A DNA stretch of 64,000 nucleotides from Clostridium sp. CAG:914 (GCA_000437895.1 FR902161.1:48388-112387), one strand, 5' to 3'; positions 1 to 11,728 are shown, counted from the first letter of the stretch. A program made the numbers and translations. Notes: generated from the letters alone by a model not told the origin.

Positions 1-833
1 AGCATTTCATATTTTTCTATTTCTTTTTGAATTCTTTCTTTTATTTTTTCTGGTGCTTGTAGAGACAATAATTTTTGTTTTATCTCTTTTATATCATTTT
101 CTTTTAAGTTATCTTCTTCTAGTTCTTCTTTTATTAATCTTATTTTTTCTCTTAATATATAATTTCTTTGTTCTATATCTATTTTTGATTTTAGTGTTGT
201 TTCTATTTCATCTTCTATTTTAACAGTTTCTATCTCTTTATGTAGGTCTTCAATAGTTAATTTTAATCTATTCATAGGATTAGTCATTTCAATATATTTT
301 AATTTATCATGATAATCTATTGGTAGTTCAAAGGCTATAATATCTGATAATCTTCCTATGTTATTTATTCCATTAATTCTTCCTAATACATTATTAGATA
401 TATATGGTGATATTTCTATATATTCATTTAAATCTTTTAATAGAATTCTTTTTAAGGCTGTTGCTTCCATTTCATCAAAATCATATTCTTTAGTACTTAC
501 AACATATGAATATAAATTATTATCATTATCTTCAACATAGTTTAAAACTTCTACCCTATCTATACCTATTAAAACTAGTCTAACTAATCCATTTGGTAGT
601 TCTATTTTTGATTTTATTTTAGCTAAAATAGCTATTTTGGGTAGATGTCTTATACTTGGTTTTTCTTCAACAAAATCAGGGACATTGACACAAAGGATGT
701 AATTTTCATGATTTTGTTCACTTATATTTAATACTTTTTTATCTTCTCCTTTAGATATTTCTATTCTAATTTCGTTAAAAGGAAGTAAAATTAATTCTTT
801 TAACAAGAGTACTGGTAAATTAGTTTCAATCAT
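1..833 (-). CDS. lon: Lon protease (endopeptidase La), N-terminal part, cut by window edge
   Basis: The gene runs off the left edge, so only about the first 278 residues are visible. I translated it from ATG at 833. It begins MIETNLPVLLLKELILLPF, the typical opening of the Lon substrate-binding domain (usually LPVLPLRD..VFPG). The segment IEMTNPMNRLKLTIEDL near residues 190-205 is followed by a charged coiled coil with the Lon-typical QRNYILREKIRLIKEEL pattern. The AAA+ and Ser-Lys protease domains would lie outside the window. Lon is an ATP-dependent cytosolic protease for misfolded and regulatory proteins. The gene is preceded by its own promoter and by a terminator-like hairpin in the leader, described separately. 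Family assignment is firm; activity cannot be judged. Confidence 0.88.
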   Translation of the reverse strand, partial: MIETNLPVLLLKELILLPFNEIRIEISKGEDKKVLNISEQNHENYILCVNVPDFVEEKPSIRHLPKIAILAKIKSKIELPNGLVRLVLIGIDRVEVLNYVEDNDNNLYSYVVSTKEYDFDEMEATALKRILLKDLNEYIEISPYISNNVLGRINGINNIGRLSDIIAFELPIDYHDKLKYIEMTNPMNRLKLTIEDLHKEIETVKIEDEIETTLKSKIDIEQRNYILREKIRLIKEELEEDNLKENDIKEIKQKLLSLQAPEKIKERIQKEIEKYEM

Positions 834-852
834 AGAACAACCTACTTTCTTT

Positions 853-905
853 AAAAAAATGATTAGTTTATTACTATAACTATATATATAATAATAAAGC
901 TAATC
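853..905 (-). promoter_or_regulatory. Terminator-like hairpin in the lon leader
   Basis: On the minus strand a 13-bp stem (GATTAGCTTTATTA pairing with TAATAAACTAATC, one bulge) is followed by a run of seven T and then, about 20 nt later, by the lon start. It lies between the lon promoter and the lon ATG, so a transcript must pass it to reach lon. It could work as an attenuator. It is equally possible that it simply ends a short transcript and a second lon promoter lies after it. Confidence 0.5.
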
Positions 906-926
906 ACTTCCTTTTCTTGACTTAAT

Positions 927-954
927 ATTCTAGCATAAGAACATTTTATATCAA
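927..954 (-). promoter_or_regulatory. Promoter of lon leader
   Basis: TTGATA (949-954) and TAGAAT (927-932) are separated by 16 nt on the minus strand and point toward lon. This is a plausible housekeeping-sigma promoter and the only good one seen between ftsW and lon. Confidence 0.5.
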
Positions 955-1004
955 GTTATTTTACACATTTTTTACAAGAAAATAAATGGTAATTTTTGAG
1001 ATAA

Positions 1005-1029
1005 AAAGACTACTAATTTTTGTAGTCTA
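1005..1029 (-). terminator. Terminator after ftsW
   Basis: The stem GACTAC/GTAGTC on the minus strand is followed by TTTTT. It overlaps the ftsW stop codon. Confidence 0.7.
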
Positions 1030-2190
1030 AGTAGATATTCTTTTTTTCTTTGAATGGGTTGTTTTGTTATTGTGTTTATATGTTTCATAGTTTACTCTTT
1101 GTATTAATCCCATAGCGAAGAAAATCGTTAAGGTATATGATCCTCCATATGATAGGAATGGTAGTGGAACTCCAGTTAATGGTGCTAACCCCATAACACC
1201 CAATAGATTAATTACAATATGTAAGAAGAAATATGATGTTACGCCTATTCCTATTATAGAATTACTTAGGGTTTGTGCATTTTTGGTTATTTTTATCATT
1301 CTGTATAGCATATATAGATATATTAATATTATTATTATGCCAACGATTAATCCCCATTCTTCTACGATTATTGGATATATGAAATCGGTATGTGCTTCTG
1401 GTAAATACAAGTATTTTTGAGTACTTTCACCAATTCCTTTTCCTTTTAATCCACCATTTTTAAAAGCAATTAAACTGTTACATAGTTGATATCCAGAATC
1501 TTCAGAATATCTTTCACATGGACGTAAGAAGTTTAATCTTTCTTTTTGATAGTCTTTTAGAAATGAAAAATTTGTAAGTACTGCAAAAAAAGCAAAGGCT
1601 GTTCCTCCAATAAGGAGTATTCTGGTAACTATTTTTCTTTGACCTTTTCTAACAGGTATAACATAATATATGATTAATGATATTAAGGCAATTATGCTGG
1701 CAGTTCCTAAGTCTGGTTGCATAGCTACCAATAAAAAGACTATTATACATAGCATCATTGGTTTTAATATTGTTATTTGGTCATCTAAGTGATCTTTATT
1801 TTTTTCATAGTAATTGGCTAGAAATAGAATTAGAAATGGTTTAATAAACTCACTTGGTTGTAATGATATTGGTCCTATATAATACCAACTTTTGGCTGTT
1901 GGGTTAAATTTATCCCCTATTATTAATAGCAAAAATAATGATATAGTTATAAGTATTGTTACTGTAAATGATGTTTTTTTGAATACTTTTGTGGGAAAAT
2001 ACAAAGTTATTAAAAAGGCTATTAATCCACATAAAACAAATATTCCTTGTCTAATTAAGTAGTAATTAATACTTTTGTTATATCTCATATATGATGCCAT
2101 TGATGAAGCACTTAGTATCATAATCATACCAAAAATGGTTAATGCTATCATTATAAATAAAAGTTGTTTATCTAATTTAGTACTTTTCAT
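1027..2190 (-). CDS. ftsW: FtsW/RodA-family SEDS peptidoglycan polymerase (likely FtsW)
   Basis: This 387-residue polytopic membrane protein has about ten hydrophobic segments and the SEDS hallmarks: LQPSEFIKPFLI near residue 112, a large extracytoplasmic loop around residues 215-265, and GVPLPFLSYGGSYTL near residue 340. SEDS proteins polymerise glycan strands from lipid II, with FtsW acting at the division septum and RodA in elongation. I prefer FtsW because of the P-L-P-F-L-S-Y-G-G motif and because other division and Mur genes lie in the window, but the two are hard to separate by eye. The start ATG at 2190 has an AGAGGGAT ribosome site. A terminator follows directly. Confidence 0.82.
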   Translation of the reverse strand: MKSTKLDKQLLFIMIALTIFGMIMILSASSMASYMRYNKSINYYLIRQGIFVLCGLIAFLITLYFPTKVFKKTSFTVTILITISLFLLLIIGDKFNPTAKSWYYIGPISLQPSEFIKPFLILFLANYYEKNKDHLDDQITILKPMMLCIIVFLLVAMQPDLGTASIIALISLIIYYVIPVRKGQRKIVTRILLIGGTAFAFFAVLTNFSFLKDYQKERLNFLRPCERYSEDSGYQLCNSLIAFKNGGLKGKGIGESTQKYLYLPEAHTDFIYPIIVEEWGLIVGIIIILIYLYMLYRMIKITKNAQTLSNSIIGIGVTSYFFLHIVINLLGVMGLAPLTGVPLPFLSYGGSYTLTIFFAMGLIQRVNYETYKHNNKTTHSKKKRIST

Positions 2191-2261
2191 TTATATCCCT
2201 CTATTATAATAATAACACATGATAATTAATTATTTTATCTTTTTTTATAACTTTACATTAT

Positions 2262-3446
<1,185 letters not shown>

Positions 3447-3466
3447 TTATTTTAACCAAACTATAT

Positions 3467-3489
3467 AAAAAAAGCCACAGTATGTGACT
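3467..3489 (-). terminator. Terminator after the YfcC-like gene
   Basis: The minus-strand stem AGTCACA/TGTGGCT is followed by seven T, just after the stop at 3499. Confidence 0.75.
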
Positions 3490-3498
3490 TAATTTTTC

Positions 3499-4923
3499 TT
3501 ATAAAAATATAGTTAATACTACTACTAAAGCTAATAATACTACTAAATATAGAATAAATCTCCATATGTATTTTAACCATGTTGTATATGGTACATCTAA
3601 GTATGTTAAGCATACGATTAAGATGATACTTGTTGGTCCTACTATAGATATTATTCCATAAATTCCTTGGAATAGAATAGCTACAGAAGATAATATTGTT
3701 TCATCTGTAATTAATGCTAACATTGGAGAAAATACACTTGATGCAATGTAATAGATATCAACATGTGTTATACATCCTAGTATAGCAATTAAACTAGATA
3801 ATCCAAAATTAAATTTGCCATAACTAGTAATCATATTTTCTATAAATCCATTGTTATATACACAAACTAATATAGTATATGCTGTAAGTACTAGTGCTAC
3901 TGAAGGTAACATTTTTTTAGCTCCTTCAATAAAGCCTTCTATCATATCATCAAATTTCATTTTAGATACTAATTTAATAATAAAGATAAATACTAGTAAT
4001 AATATCATTAACATCATATAGTTTCCTAATTCAATCCATGCTCCAAATCCTTTGAAATATTTTGAAATAATATTAGGGAATATAGCAAATTCTTTAATTG
4101 ATAAACCTGTTAACCAAGTATGAAATTTATCAAAGCAATCTATACCAAATAATGAATTCCAAGGCATCATACCTAATACCATCAGTATAAATATTAATGA
4201 TAAAATTACTATAATTGGCCAAGTCTTTATATCTTTGTAATTTCCTTTTACTTCAGTAACTAATAAATCTGTATTATCATTTATTTCATATTTAACTTTT
4301 TTCTCTTCAACTGCCTTAATATGTTTACTTATATAGAATATTAGTAATGCGATTGCTGCAAATAATAGTAATAATTTAGGAAAAATATTAGCAAATTTAT
4401 TTTCTAGTCCCACAAATTCTTCAAAAGTAGTAGTACTTACACCATAATAATCAGCTGGATTCCTAAATGTTACAAATATTCCTCCAATGTATCCGATAAG
4501 TGTACTTCCTACAGTAGCTGATATTGCTACTAATTTATCATATCCTAATAATAGAATTATAGAAATGACAAATGGTATAAATATCAAAAGTGGTAATACA
4601 TTTCCTGTTAGTGATGCTACTATAGCAAATATTATTATTACAGCATAAATAAATTTCTTATTAAGTGGTTTTACAGAAGTAACTATTTTATCTAGTAGTT
4701 TTTTATATGAACTACTTTTGTTTAATACACCATAAAATCCTCCAATAACAAATATAAATAAAACTGTATCGAAGAAATAATACATTGATTGAAGACCATT
4801 TAAGAAAACATCTCCTAAACCAATATAATTAAATTCTCCTCCTCTTCCTTTTAGGAAGTAACTTAGAATAATCATGATAAACATAATTATTCCTAAAATT
4901 TTAAACAAACCATGTTTTTTCAT
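3499..4923 (-). CDS. YfcC-like ion-transporter-superfamily carrier
   Basis: This 474-residue protein has about 11-12 hydrophobic segments. The layout after the first segment (an extracytoplasmic GDVFLNGLQSMYYFFDTVLF, then VIGGFYGVLN) and the C-terminal duplication resemble the YfcC / C4-dicarboxylate anaerobic carrier group, whose members include basic amino-acid and peptide carriers. Related AbgT and DcuC families belong to the same superfamily and cannot be excluded. Substrate is not predictable. It is a single gene with its own terminator, upstream of tgt in genome order, and starts at ATG 4923 after a GGAGG site. A cell with a small genome would be expected to depend on such uptake systems. 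Confidence 0.6.
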   Translation of the reverse strand: MKKHGLFKILGIIMFIMIILSYFLKGRGGEFNYIGLGDVFLNGLQSMYYFFDTVLFIFVIGGFYGVLNKSSSYKKLLDKIVTSVKPLNKKFIYAVIIIFAIVASLTGNVLPLLIFIPFVISIILLLGYDKLVAISATVGSTLIGYIGGIFVTFRNPADYYGVSTTTFEEFVGLENKFANIFPKLLLLFAAIALLIFYISKHIKAVEEKKVKYEINDNTDLLVTEVKGNYKDIKTWPIIVILSLIFILMVLGMMPWNSLFGIDCFDKFHTWLTGLSIKEFAIFPNIISKYFKGFGAWIELGNYMMLMILLLVFIFIIKLVSKMKFDDMIEGFIEGAKKMLPSVALVLTAYTILVCVYNNGFIENMITSYGKFNFGLSSLIAILGCITHVDIYYIASSVFSPMLALITDETILSSVAILFQGIYGIISIVGPTSIILIVCLTYLDVPYTTWLKYIWRFILYLVVLLALVVVLTIFL

Positions 4924-4952
4924 ATATCCTCCTTTGTTTTGTAAAACCCTAT

Positions 4953-6431
<1,479 letters not shown>

Positions 6432-7019
6432 TTACCCTCTTTCTGATATAACTTTAGTTTTTCCAATTATATCATGTAGTCCTCTTTTATCTTTTCTATA
6501 TACAACCATTATGGTAGTAATTATTATAAAAATAGACTCTATTATTGTGATTAATGATACTCCAACGAAATAATTATTTTTTGGTATAATGTACACTAAT
6601 AAAATACTTAATATCATTGAAATAACATTATATATAAATAATGATCTAAGAATAATTTGCTTCATATTAACAGGATTATTAGTTTCATTATCTACAACTC
6701 TAATTTTAAGTAGTTTTTTACCTATTGTTTGTCCTTTATTTAATGCTTGGAATACTACAAAATAACCAATAAATAATATAACTTGACAACTATTAGCTAT
6801 GACATTATTTTTTTGTGATTCGTATAGTAAATTATTGTATTCCTCTATATATTTCTCTTGTGTTACTTCACCATTAACAAAGTTTTCAGTTAATTTTGTC
6901 ATTTTTTCAGATGTTTCTGTATCAGCGCTTAATCCAGATACAACTAATGAAAAAACGAGTGAAACAATAAATATATCTAATATATATGCTACCATTCTTT
7001 CAAAAAAACCAGAATTCAT
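6432..7019 (-). CDS. RDD-family membrane protein
   Basis: The 195-residue protein starts with the RDD signature region (GFFERMVAYILDIFIVSLVF, with R and two D residues in the first membrane helix). It has three further helices and the family motif KGQTIGKKLLKIRVV near residue 115. The function of RDD proteins is mostly unknown; some are linked to Na+/H+ exchange or to osmolyte-related transport. The gene is wedged between dusB and lysS with almost no spacing, so it is co-transcribed with translation genes. An insertion of about 50 polar residues lies between helices 1 and 2. Confidence 0.75.
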   Translation of the reverse strand: MNSGFFERMVAYILDIFIVSLVFSLVVSGLSADTETSEKMTKLTENFVNGEVTQEKYIEEYNNLLYESQKNNVIANSCQVILFIGYFVVFQALNKGQTIGKKLLKIRVVDNETNNPVNMKQIILRSLFIYNVISMILSILLVYIIPKNNYFVGVSLITIIESIFIIITTIMVVYRKDKRGLHDIIGKTKVISERG

Positions 7020-8018
7020 TTAATCACCTTCTTCATAATTATATAATTTTTTTTTGTAATTATCAAGTATTTCTATAATTTCGGTATAAGTTTTTGCTTT
7101 AAAACAAGCTAATTTTATTTCTTTATGATAAGGTATAGTTTTAACATACCATGCAATATGACTTCTCATTTCAAGGACAGCTACATTTTCTTTTTTAAAC
7201 TCCATAAGATAGTTTAAATGTTTATAACACATATTTATTCTATCTATATAAGTTGGTTGTGGTAATAAATTTCCTGTTTTTAAATATGTATCTATTTCTT
7301 TAACTAACCATGGATTTCCTAATAAAGCTCTTCCTATCATTATGGCATCACATTTAGTGTATTCAAGCATCTTTTTAGCACTATAAACATCTTTAATATC
7401 ACCATTTCCAATAACGGGTATAGAAACATTCTCTTTAACCTTTTTAATAATATCTAAGTCAACATCTCCTGAATATCCTTGACTCCTTGTTCTTCCATGA
7501 ATAGTAATAGCACTTGCTCCGGCTTGTTCACATATTTTAGCAATTTCTATAGCATTTATATTTTTGCTGTCCCAGCCACTTCTTATTTTTACAGTAACTT
7601 CGGCATCTACATTTTTTTTCACTTGGGATACTATGTCATATACTAATTGTGGATTTTTTAACAAAGCAGATCCAGAATTTGATTTAACAGCAACTTTTGG
7701 TACAGGACACCCCATATTTATATCAATTATTTTTATTGGGTACAATTGACATAATTTTTTAGCAGCTTTAGCCATTGTTTCGGGATTAGAACCAAATATT
7801 TGAACTCCAATAGGCATTTTTAATGTTTCAATACCATTTAACATATCAAAAGTTTTTTTATTATCTCTAACAATTGCTTCAGTACTTAATAATTCGGTGA
7901 ATGCTAATCCTGCAGACATTTCTTCAATTATTTTCATATATGAAGGATTAGAAATACCAGCCATTGGCGCCATTACTACTTGATTTTCTATATTTATATC
8001 ACCTATTTTAAAAGCCAT
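7020..8018 (-). CDS. dusB: tRNA-dihydrouridine synthase DusB
   Basis: This FMN-dependent enzyme reduces uridines in the tRNA D-loop. I take the start at ATG 8018 (MAFKIGDINIENQVV), because AAAGGAGAAAT precedes it correctly and the upstream ATG at 8042 would give a non-homologous tail. Visible motifs are VMAPMAGISNPSYM near residue 15, the catalytic-cysteine motif INMGCPVPKV near residue 95, the TVKIRSGW strand near residue 140, and the phosphate-binding IGNGDI and DAIMIGRALLGNPW near residues 190-225. The length of about 332 residues is typical. First gene of the dusB-RDD-lysS operon; the stop abuts the RDD start. Confidence 0.94.
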   Translation of the reverse strand: MAFKIGDINIENQVVMAPMAGISNPSYMKIIEEMSAGLAFTELLSTEAIVRDNKKTFDMLNGIETLKMPIGVQIFGSNPETMAKAAKKLCQLYPIKIIDINMGCPVPKVAVKSNSGSALLKNPQLVYDIVSQVKKNVDAEVTVKIRSGWDSKNINAIEIAKICEQAGASAITIHGRTRSQGYSGDVDLDIIKKVKENVSIPVIGNGDIKDVYSAKKMLEYTKCDAIMIGRALLGNPWLVKEIDTYLKTGNLLPQPTYIDRINMCYKHLNYLMEFKKENVAVLEMRSHIAWYVKTIPYHKEIKLACFKAKTYTEIIEILDNYKKKLYNYEEGD

Positions 8019-8094
8019 TATTATTTCTCCTTTTCTTAACACTGCTTATTATATAATAAAATATTATTCTAAGCAAGTAAGGTTTTTAAACTAT

Positions 8095-8118
8095 GAAAAA
8101 AGAGGATATGTCCTCTTT
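8095..8118 (-). terminator. Terminator after surface-protein gene
   Basis: The minus-strand stem AAGAGGA/TCCTCTT is followed by TTTTT and lies just downstream of the stop at 8126. Confidence 0.8.
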
Positions 8119-8125
8119 TAATTAT

Positions 8126-9511
8126 CTACACTGTTGGTGTTAAAACAATTTCTTTTACTTGTCCAGCTTTTGATTTAGCTTTAATATTTAACCCATTTTG
8201 ACTAACATATTGAACTGATAATTTTAAATTTCTATTATCTTTACCTTCGATGCCTGCTATGATAGGACTATTTTGGTAGTACTCCCATGTTACGTCTATA
8301 TTTGATTGTAGGTGTAAACTTTTTTCACCTTTAAAGGTACAATATAGTCTTTCATCTCTTTCATTACAAGTTATGCCATTTGAACGATTGCTAATGTTTA
8401 TTTTTGGTTCAACATAAATTGTTGTTTTTGCTTCTTTATTATTAACTTTTACTGTAACAGGTATGCTAGAAGTACTGCCCCACCAATCACGTGCTGTTAG
8501 AGTGGCTGTTTTTCCATTTATACTAATATACGCTGGTGCAGTATAACCAGTTGCATCTGGTGCAGACCAAGTAATTAAACTATTTGGAACACTATAACCA
8601 TTAGAATCAATATTAGCAGTGATTGTTGTACTAGTAATTGTACCATATTTAGAAATTGTTTTGTTTACTACTGAAAGTGTTATACTTCTTACATCAGAAG
8701 TCACTTTTGCGGTAGCAGTCTTACCATTTGATGTTTTAACCGTTATAGTTGCTTCTCCTAAACCTACAGCTTTTATGTTACCATTTTTATCGACAGTAAT
8801 AACATTAGGATTATTACTACTCCATGTTACTGTTTTATCTTTAGCATTATCCGGTTTAACTGTTGCTACTAGTTTATCAGTAGTATTAACTACCATAGTC
8901 TTGTTTGTTGTATTTAATTCAACTCCTGTTGGTTCAACTAATGTTGTACTTGAAGAAGGTTTACTTTCTTTACTTGAACTACTACTTGATGGTTCTTTTT
9001 CCCATACTGCATATAAAGTCACACTTTCGCTTAATAATGCTTCATTATAAATTGGTGTTCCATTTTCAGTTTCCCAAGTTACAAACTTATATCCTGCTTT
9101 TGTTGGATTTTGTGGTAGTTTTAAAGTTTCTCCTTTGACAATAATTATGTCTTCAATTTTACTTCCTCCATTTGTATCAAATTTAATTGTAATGGTATCA
9201 GCTGTTTCACTAATCCAAGTTGCTTTTAATGTAACATCTTTAGTTACAACATATATGCTTGGTATTATTTTTCCTGTCTCATCAATCCAACCATTGAAAA
9301 TATATCCTTCTTTTACCGCTATTGGTAATGTTACTGTTTCTTTTTCTTTAGCAGTTATACTTTCAAGACTATTTCCTCCATCAGTATCAAAAGATATTGT
9401 ATACTTTTTATTACCTAGAGTTAAAAGAATAGCAACAATAATGATGGCAATGACTGCTAAAGTCCCTAATATTCCAAACAATATTTTTTTGTTTTCTAAT
9501 ATTTTTTTCAT
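8126..9511 (-). CDS. Membrane-anchored surface protein with two InlB-type B repeats and a bacterial Ig-like domain
   Basis: This 461-residue protein has an N-terminal transmembrane anchor (residues 9-31). Two InlB B-repeat units follow (residues 35-92 and 105-170, each with the F-D-T-[DN]-G-G start and a final L-[KY]-A-x-W). A serine-rich linker lies near 175-190. A Big_2 Ig-like domain (about 193-272; TWSSNNPNVITVDKNG and GLGEATITVK) is followed by one or two further beta-rich domains. No sortase motif is present, so it is probably anchored by its N-terminal helix with the repeats outside. A role in adhesion or surface coating is inferred only from the domains. Single gene with its own terminator. 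Confidence 0.75.
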   Translation of the reverse strand: MKKILENKKILFGILGTLAVIAIIIVAILLTLGNKKYTISFDTDGGNSLESITAKEKETVTLPIAVKEGYIFNGWIDETGKIIPSIYVVTKDVTLKATWISETADTITIKFDTNGGSKIEDIIIVKGETLKLPQNPTKAGYKFVTWETENGTPIYNEALLSESVTLYAVWEKEPSSSSSSKESKPSSSTTLVEPTGVELNTTNKTMVVNTTDKLVATVKPDNAKDKTVTWSSNNPNVITVDKNGNIKAVGLGEATITVKTSNGKTATAKVTSDVRSITLSVVNKTISKYGTITSTTITANIDSNGYSVPNSLITWSAPDATGYTAPAYISINGKTATLTARDWWGSTSSIPVTVKVNNKEAKTTIYVEPKINISNRSNGITCNERDERLYCTFKGEKSLHLQSNIDVTWEYYQNSPIIAGIEGKDNRNLKLSVQYVSQNGLNIKAKSKAGQVKEIVLTPTV

Positions 9512-9665
9512 TTCACTCCTCCTCTAGTTAATTATAACATTAAATCTTAGAAATGTCTATATGTAAAAAGTCATAGTAGAAATTACTTTGTATATAAAAA
9601 ATCGGTAAATAAACTATTATTATTTTTAGTATTTTTCTACGATTAGATTGGATATTAATTGTTTT

Positions 9666-10826
9666 TTATTCATTAACTTTAATTTGTCTTAATATGTTTT
9701 CATATTCTTTTTTATTTAAATATGATTTATCTAAATAATTATTTTTTATATTATTATTTTTATATTTTAATATTTTATAAACTGACTCATTAATAGTATT
9801 TTCATCTATTTCTTTATTAATAATTGCTTCTTTTATGTAATCAATTGCTTTTTGTGGATCATTTGGCATAAGTAATAAGTCTACACCTGCATTTATTGCC
9901 ATAATATATATTTGTTTATATGTATAATTATTAGTTAGCGCTTTCATATTAAGGGCATCTGTTACTACTAATCCTTGATAGTTGTATTTTTCTTTTAGCA
10001 GGCTAGTAATTATTTCTTTTGAGATAGATGAAGGAGTATTGTCTCTAGTTATATTAGGAAGGGCAATATGTCCTATCATAATCATATTAGTATTTTTAAT
10101 AGATTTTGTGAATGGGATTAAATCACTAGTTTCTAATTCTTCAATAGTTTTATTTACAATAGGTAGTGATATGTGTGAATCAGTTTCGGTAGCACCATGT
10201 CCAGGAAAATGTTTAATACATGTATTTATTCCATTATCTTCTATACCTTTTTTTAAAGATGTTGCCATATTATATACTGTTTCTACATCACTTCCAAAGC
10301 TTCTTTTTCCTATTACTGTATTATTAACATTGGTGTATACGTCCATTACTGGTGCAAAAGTAAGATTAACGCCAATAGTCCTTAATTGTCTTGCCATAAT
10401 TTTGCCTACTGAATATGCTAAATCCTTGTTATTAGTTTGTCCTAAATAATACATATAAGGTATATCAGTAACTTCAACATCACTAATACTTTTTAATCTT
10501 TGAACGGAACCTCCTTCTTGATCAATAGCTATTATCATAGGTATTTCCGAGTCATTTTGCATACTTGTAACTAAATTTAATGTTTTATCATAGGTAGAAA
10601 TATTATTATTCATTAGTATAAATCCACCTGGTTTTAATTCTTTTATAATACTTTTTATTTTTTCATCATATTCATTACTTGGATGATATATTATAAGCAT
10701 TTGAGCTATTTTTTCTTCTAATGATAAGCTATCTAATATAATCTTTTCTTGGTCTAAATTGTTATTATTACATCCTGTAATAAACAATACAAAAACTATA
10801 AACATAATATTTATTTTATTTTTCAT
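9666..10826 (-). CDS. nagZ: Beta-N-acetylhexosaminidase, NagZ-like GH3 lipoprotein
   Basis: Predicted to cleave terminal N-acetylglucosamine from muropeptides during wall recycling. I place the start at ATG 10826 (MKNKINIMFIVF), giving 386 residues, because AGGCG precedes it and the product then begins with a lipoprotein signal ending in LFITGC. GH3 features are AIDQEGGSVQRL near residue 100, the substrate site KHFPGHGATETDSH near residues 190-205, and the nucleophile motif VVTDALNMKAL near residue 275. The His-Asp pair in the PGHG...DSH loop is the NagZ type of general acid/base. As a lipoprotein it should act outside the membrane. Monocistronic. Confidence 0.88.
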   Translation of the reverse strand: MKNKINIMFIVFVLFITGCNNNNLDQEKIILDSLSLEEKIAQMLIIYHPSNEYDEKIKSIIKELKPGGFILMNNNISTYDKTLNLVTSMQNDSEIPMIIAIDQEGGSVQRLKSISDVEVTDIPYMYYLGQTNNKDLAYSVGKIMARQLRTIGVNLTFAPVMDVYTNVNNTVIGKRSFGSDVETVYNMATSLKKGIEDNGINTCIKHFPGHGATETDSHISLPIVNKTIEELETSDLIPFTKSIKNTNMIMIGHIALPNITRDNTPSSISKEIITSLLKEKYNYQGLVVTDALNMKALTNNYTYKQIYIMAINAGVDLLLMPNDPQKAIDYIKEAIINKEIDENTINESVYKILKYKNNNIKNNYLDKSYLNKKEYENILRQIKVNE

Positions 10827-10937
10827 ATTTCGCCTCATGAAGATTATTTTTATAATATAAAATTTTAACATTTATTGTCTAAATAAATTGTCTAATATTA
10901 AATCTATAGAAATGATTTTTATATTTGTTTTGATACA

Positions 10938-10946
10938 TGATATAAT
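10938..10946 (+). promoter_or_regulatory. Extended -10 promoter of the ASCH gene
   Basis: TGATATAAT, an extended -10 element, lies 22 nt before the ASCH start codon; the -35 region is poor. AAAGGAA follows as the ribosome site. Confidence 0.5.
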
Positions 10947-10967
10947 TAGAAAGAAAGGAAATATATT

Positions 10968-11309
10968 ATGGAACATGAAATGAAATTACAAGATAAATAT
11001 TATAATTATATACTAAATGGTACAAAAAGAATTGAACTTAGACTTTATGACGAAAAAAGACAACAAATTAAAATTGGGGATATTATAAAATTTTATAAAG
11101 AACCAAAATTAAAAGATATTTTTCGTGCAAAGGTTATTGGATTATTAAGATATAATTCTTTTTATGATATGTTTAAAGATTTGGATATTTCTATATTAGC
11201 AGATGTTTCAATGACTAAGAATGAATTAATGGATGAACTATGTCGTTTTTATACTGTTGATAATCAATTAAAATATGGTGTTATAGGAATTAGAATTGAA
11301 TTATTATAA
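10968..11309 (+). CDS. ASCH/PUA-like domain protein
   Basis: The 113-residue protein has the ASCH layout: an N-terminal helix, then LNGTKRIELRLYDEKRQQIKIGD (residues 17-39) with the conserved K-x-[IV]-E-x-R and G-D turn, then a beta-barrel strand and a helix. ASCH domains belong to the PUA fold and bind RNA or modified nucleosides; some are esterases or amidohydrolases. No partner gene is adjacent: it is alone on the plus strand between nagZ and an unexplained intergenic block. Specific function unknown. Confidence 0.7.
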   Translation: MEHEMKLQDKYYNYILNGTKRIELRLYDEKRQQIKIGDIIKFYKEPKLKDIFRAKVIGLLRYNSFYDMFKDLDISILADVSMTKNELMDELCRFYTVDNQLKYGVIGIRIELL

Positions 11310-11561
11310 TTTAACTTGTTATTTAATGTACTTAATGATATATTACATACTAATAAAATAATAAATGTACAGAACTATCTTGACAAATACATTATGAAAA
11401 ATCGGATAAGGTATATAATGATATAAGTAGTTTAACAGTTTTTTCCTTTTTATATGATGTCTCCTATTTGGGGTTCACATCAAACAATTCTTCCTTTTTA
11501 TATTAAATCTGCCTTCTTTTTGAATTTACTATAGGAATAATTTTTTCAAAAGTTTAAGTAC
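11310..11561. other. Intergenic block with hairpin and 13-bp direct repeat, no gene recognised
   Basis: About 250 nt without a credible reading frame. It contains a TATAAT at 11414-11419 and a TTGACA at 11380-11385 (wrongly spaced from each other, 28 nt), a hairpin at 11455-11482 (TGATG/CATCA outer and CTCC/GGGG inner pairs), and a perfect 13-bp direct repeat TTCCTTTTTATAT at 11443-11455 and 11491-11503 flanking that hairpin. It may encode a small RNA on the plus strand. I could not match it to 6S, SRP or another known RNA. Confidence 0.35.
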
Positions 11562-11587
11562 AAAAAAACTAACTATTTCTAGTTAGC
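11562..11587 (-). terminator. Terminator of the tRNA-Cys transcript
   Basis: Minus-strand stem CTAACTA/TAGTTAG followed by seven T. Between it and the tRNA 3' end a second small hairpin CTCGAA/TTCGAG lies at 11598-11618. Confidence 0.8.
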
Positions 11588-11631
11588 ATTTATTACTCTC
11601 GAAGTCTATTAGTTCGAGTTTCCTATCATAT

Positions 11632-11705
11632 TGGAGGACCCAGTCGGATTTGAACCAACGATCAGGGAGTTGCAGTCCCACGCCTTACCACTTGGCTATA
11701 GGTCC
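11632..11705 (-). tRNA. tRNA-Cys (anticodon GCA), CCA encoded
   Basis: 74 nt on the minus strand. The acceptor GGACCTA pairs with TGGGTCC. The D arm is GCC/GGC. The anticodon loop CTGCAAC has anticodon GCA. The variable loop is GATC. The T arm GTTGG/CCGAC carries loop TTCAAAT. Discriminator T is followed by a genomic CCA. Layout and D-loop match Bacillus tRNA-Cys. The anticodon stem has a U-U at its outer pair (27-43). It is a single tRNA gene with its own promoter and terminator. Confidence 0.95.
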
Positions 11706-11728
11706 GTTTTGAATTAATTACATTATAG

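Noticed and set aside
8619..9527. Long antisense open frames over the 8.1-kb surface-protein gene
   Set aside because: They mirror the coding frame of the repeat-rich gene, lack ribosome sites and show no protein features.
11376..11520. 6S RNA or SRP RNA in the block beside tRNA-Cys
   Set aside because: No conserved SRP tetraloop region, and no long duplex with a central bubble could be drawn, so it is left as unexplained.
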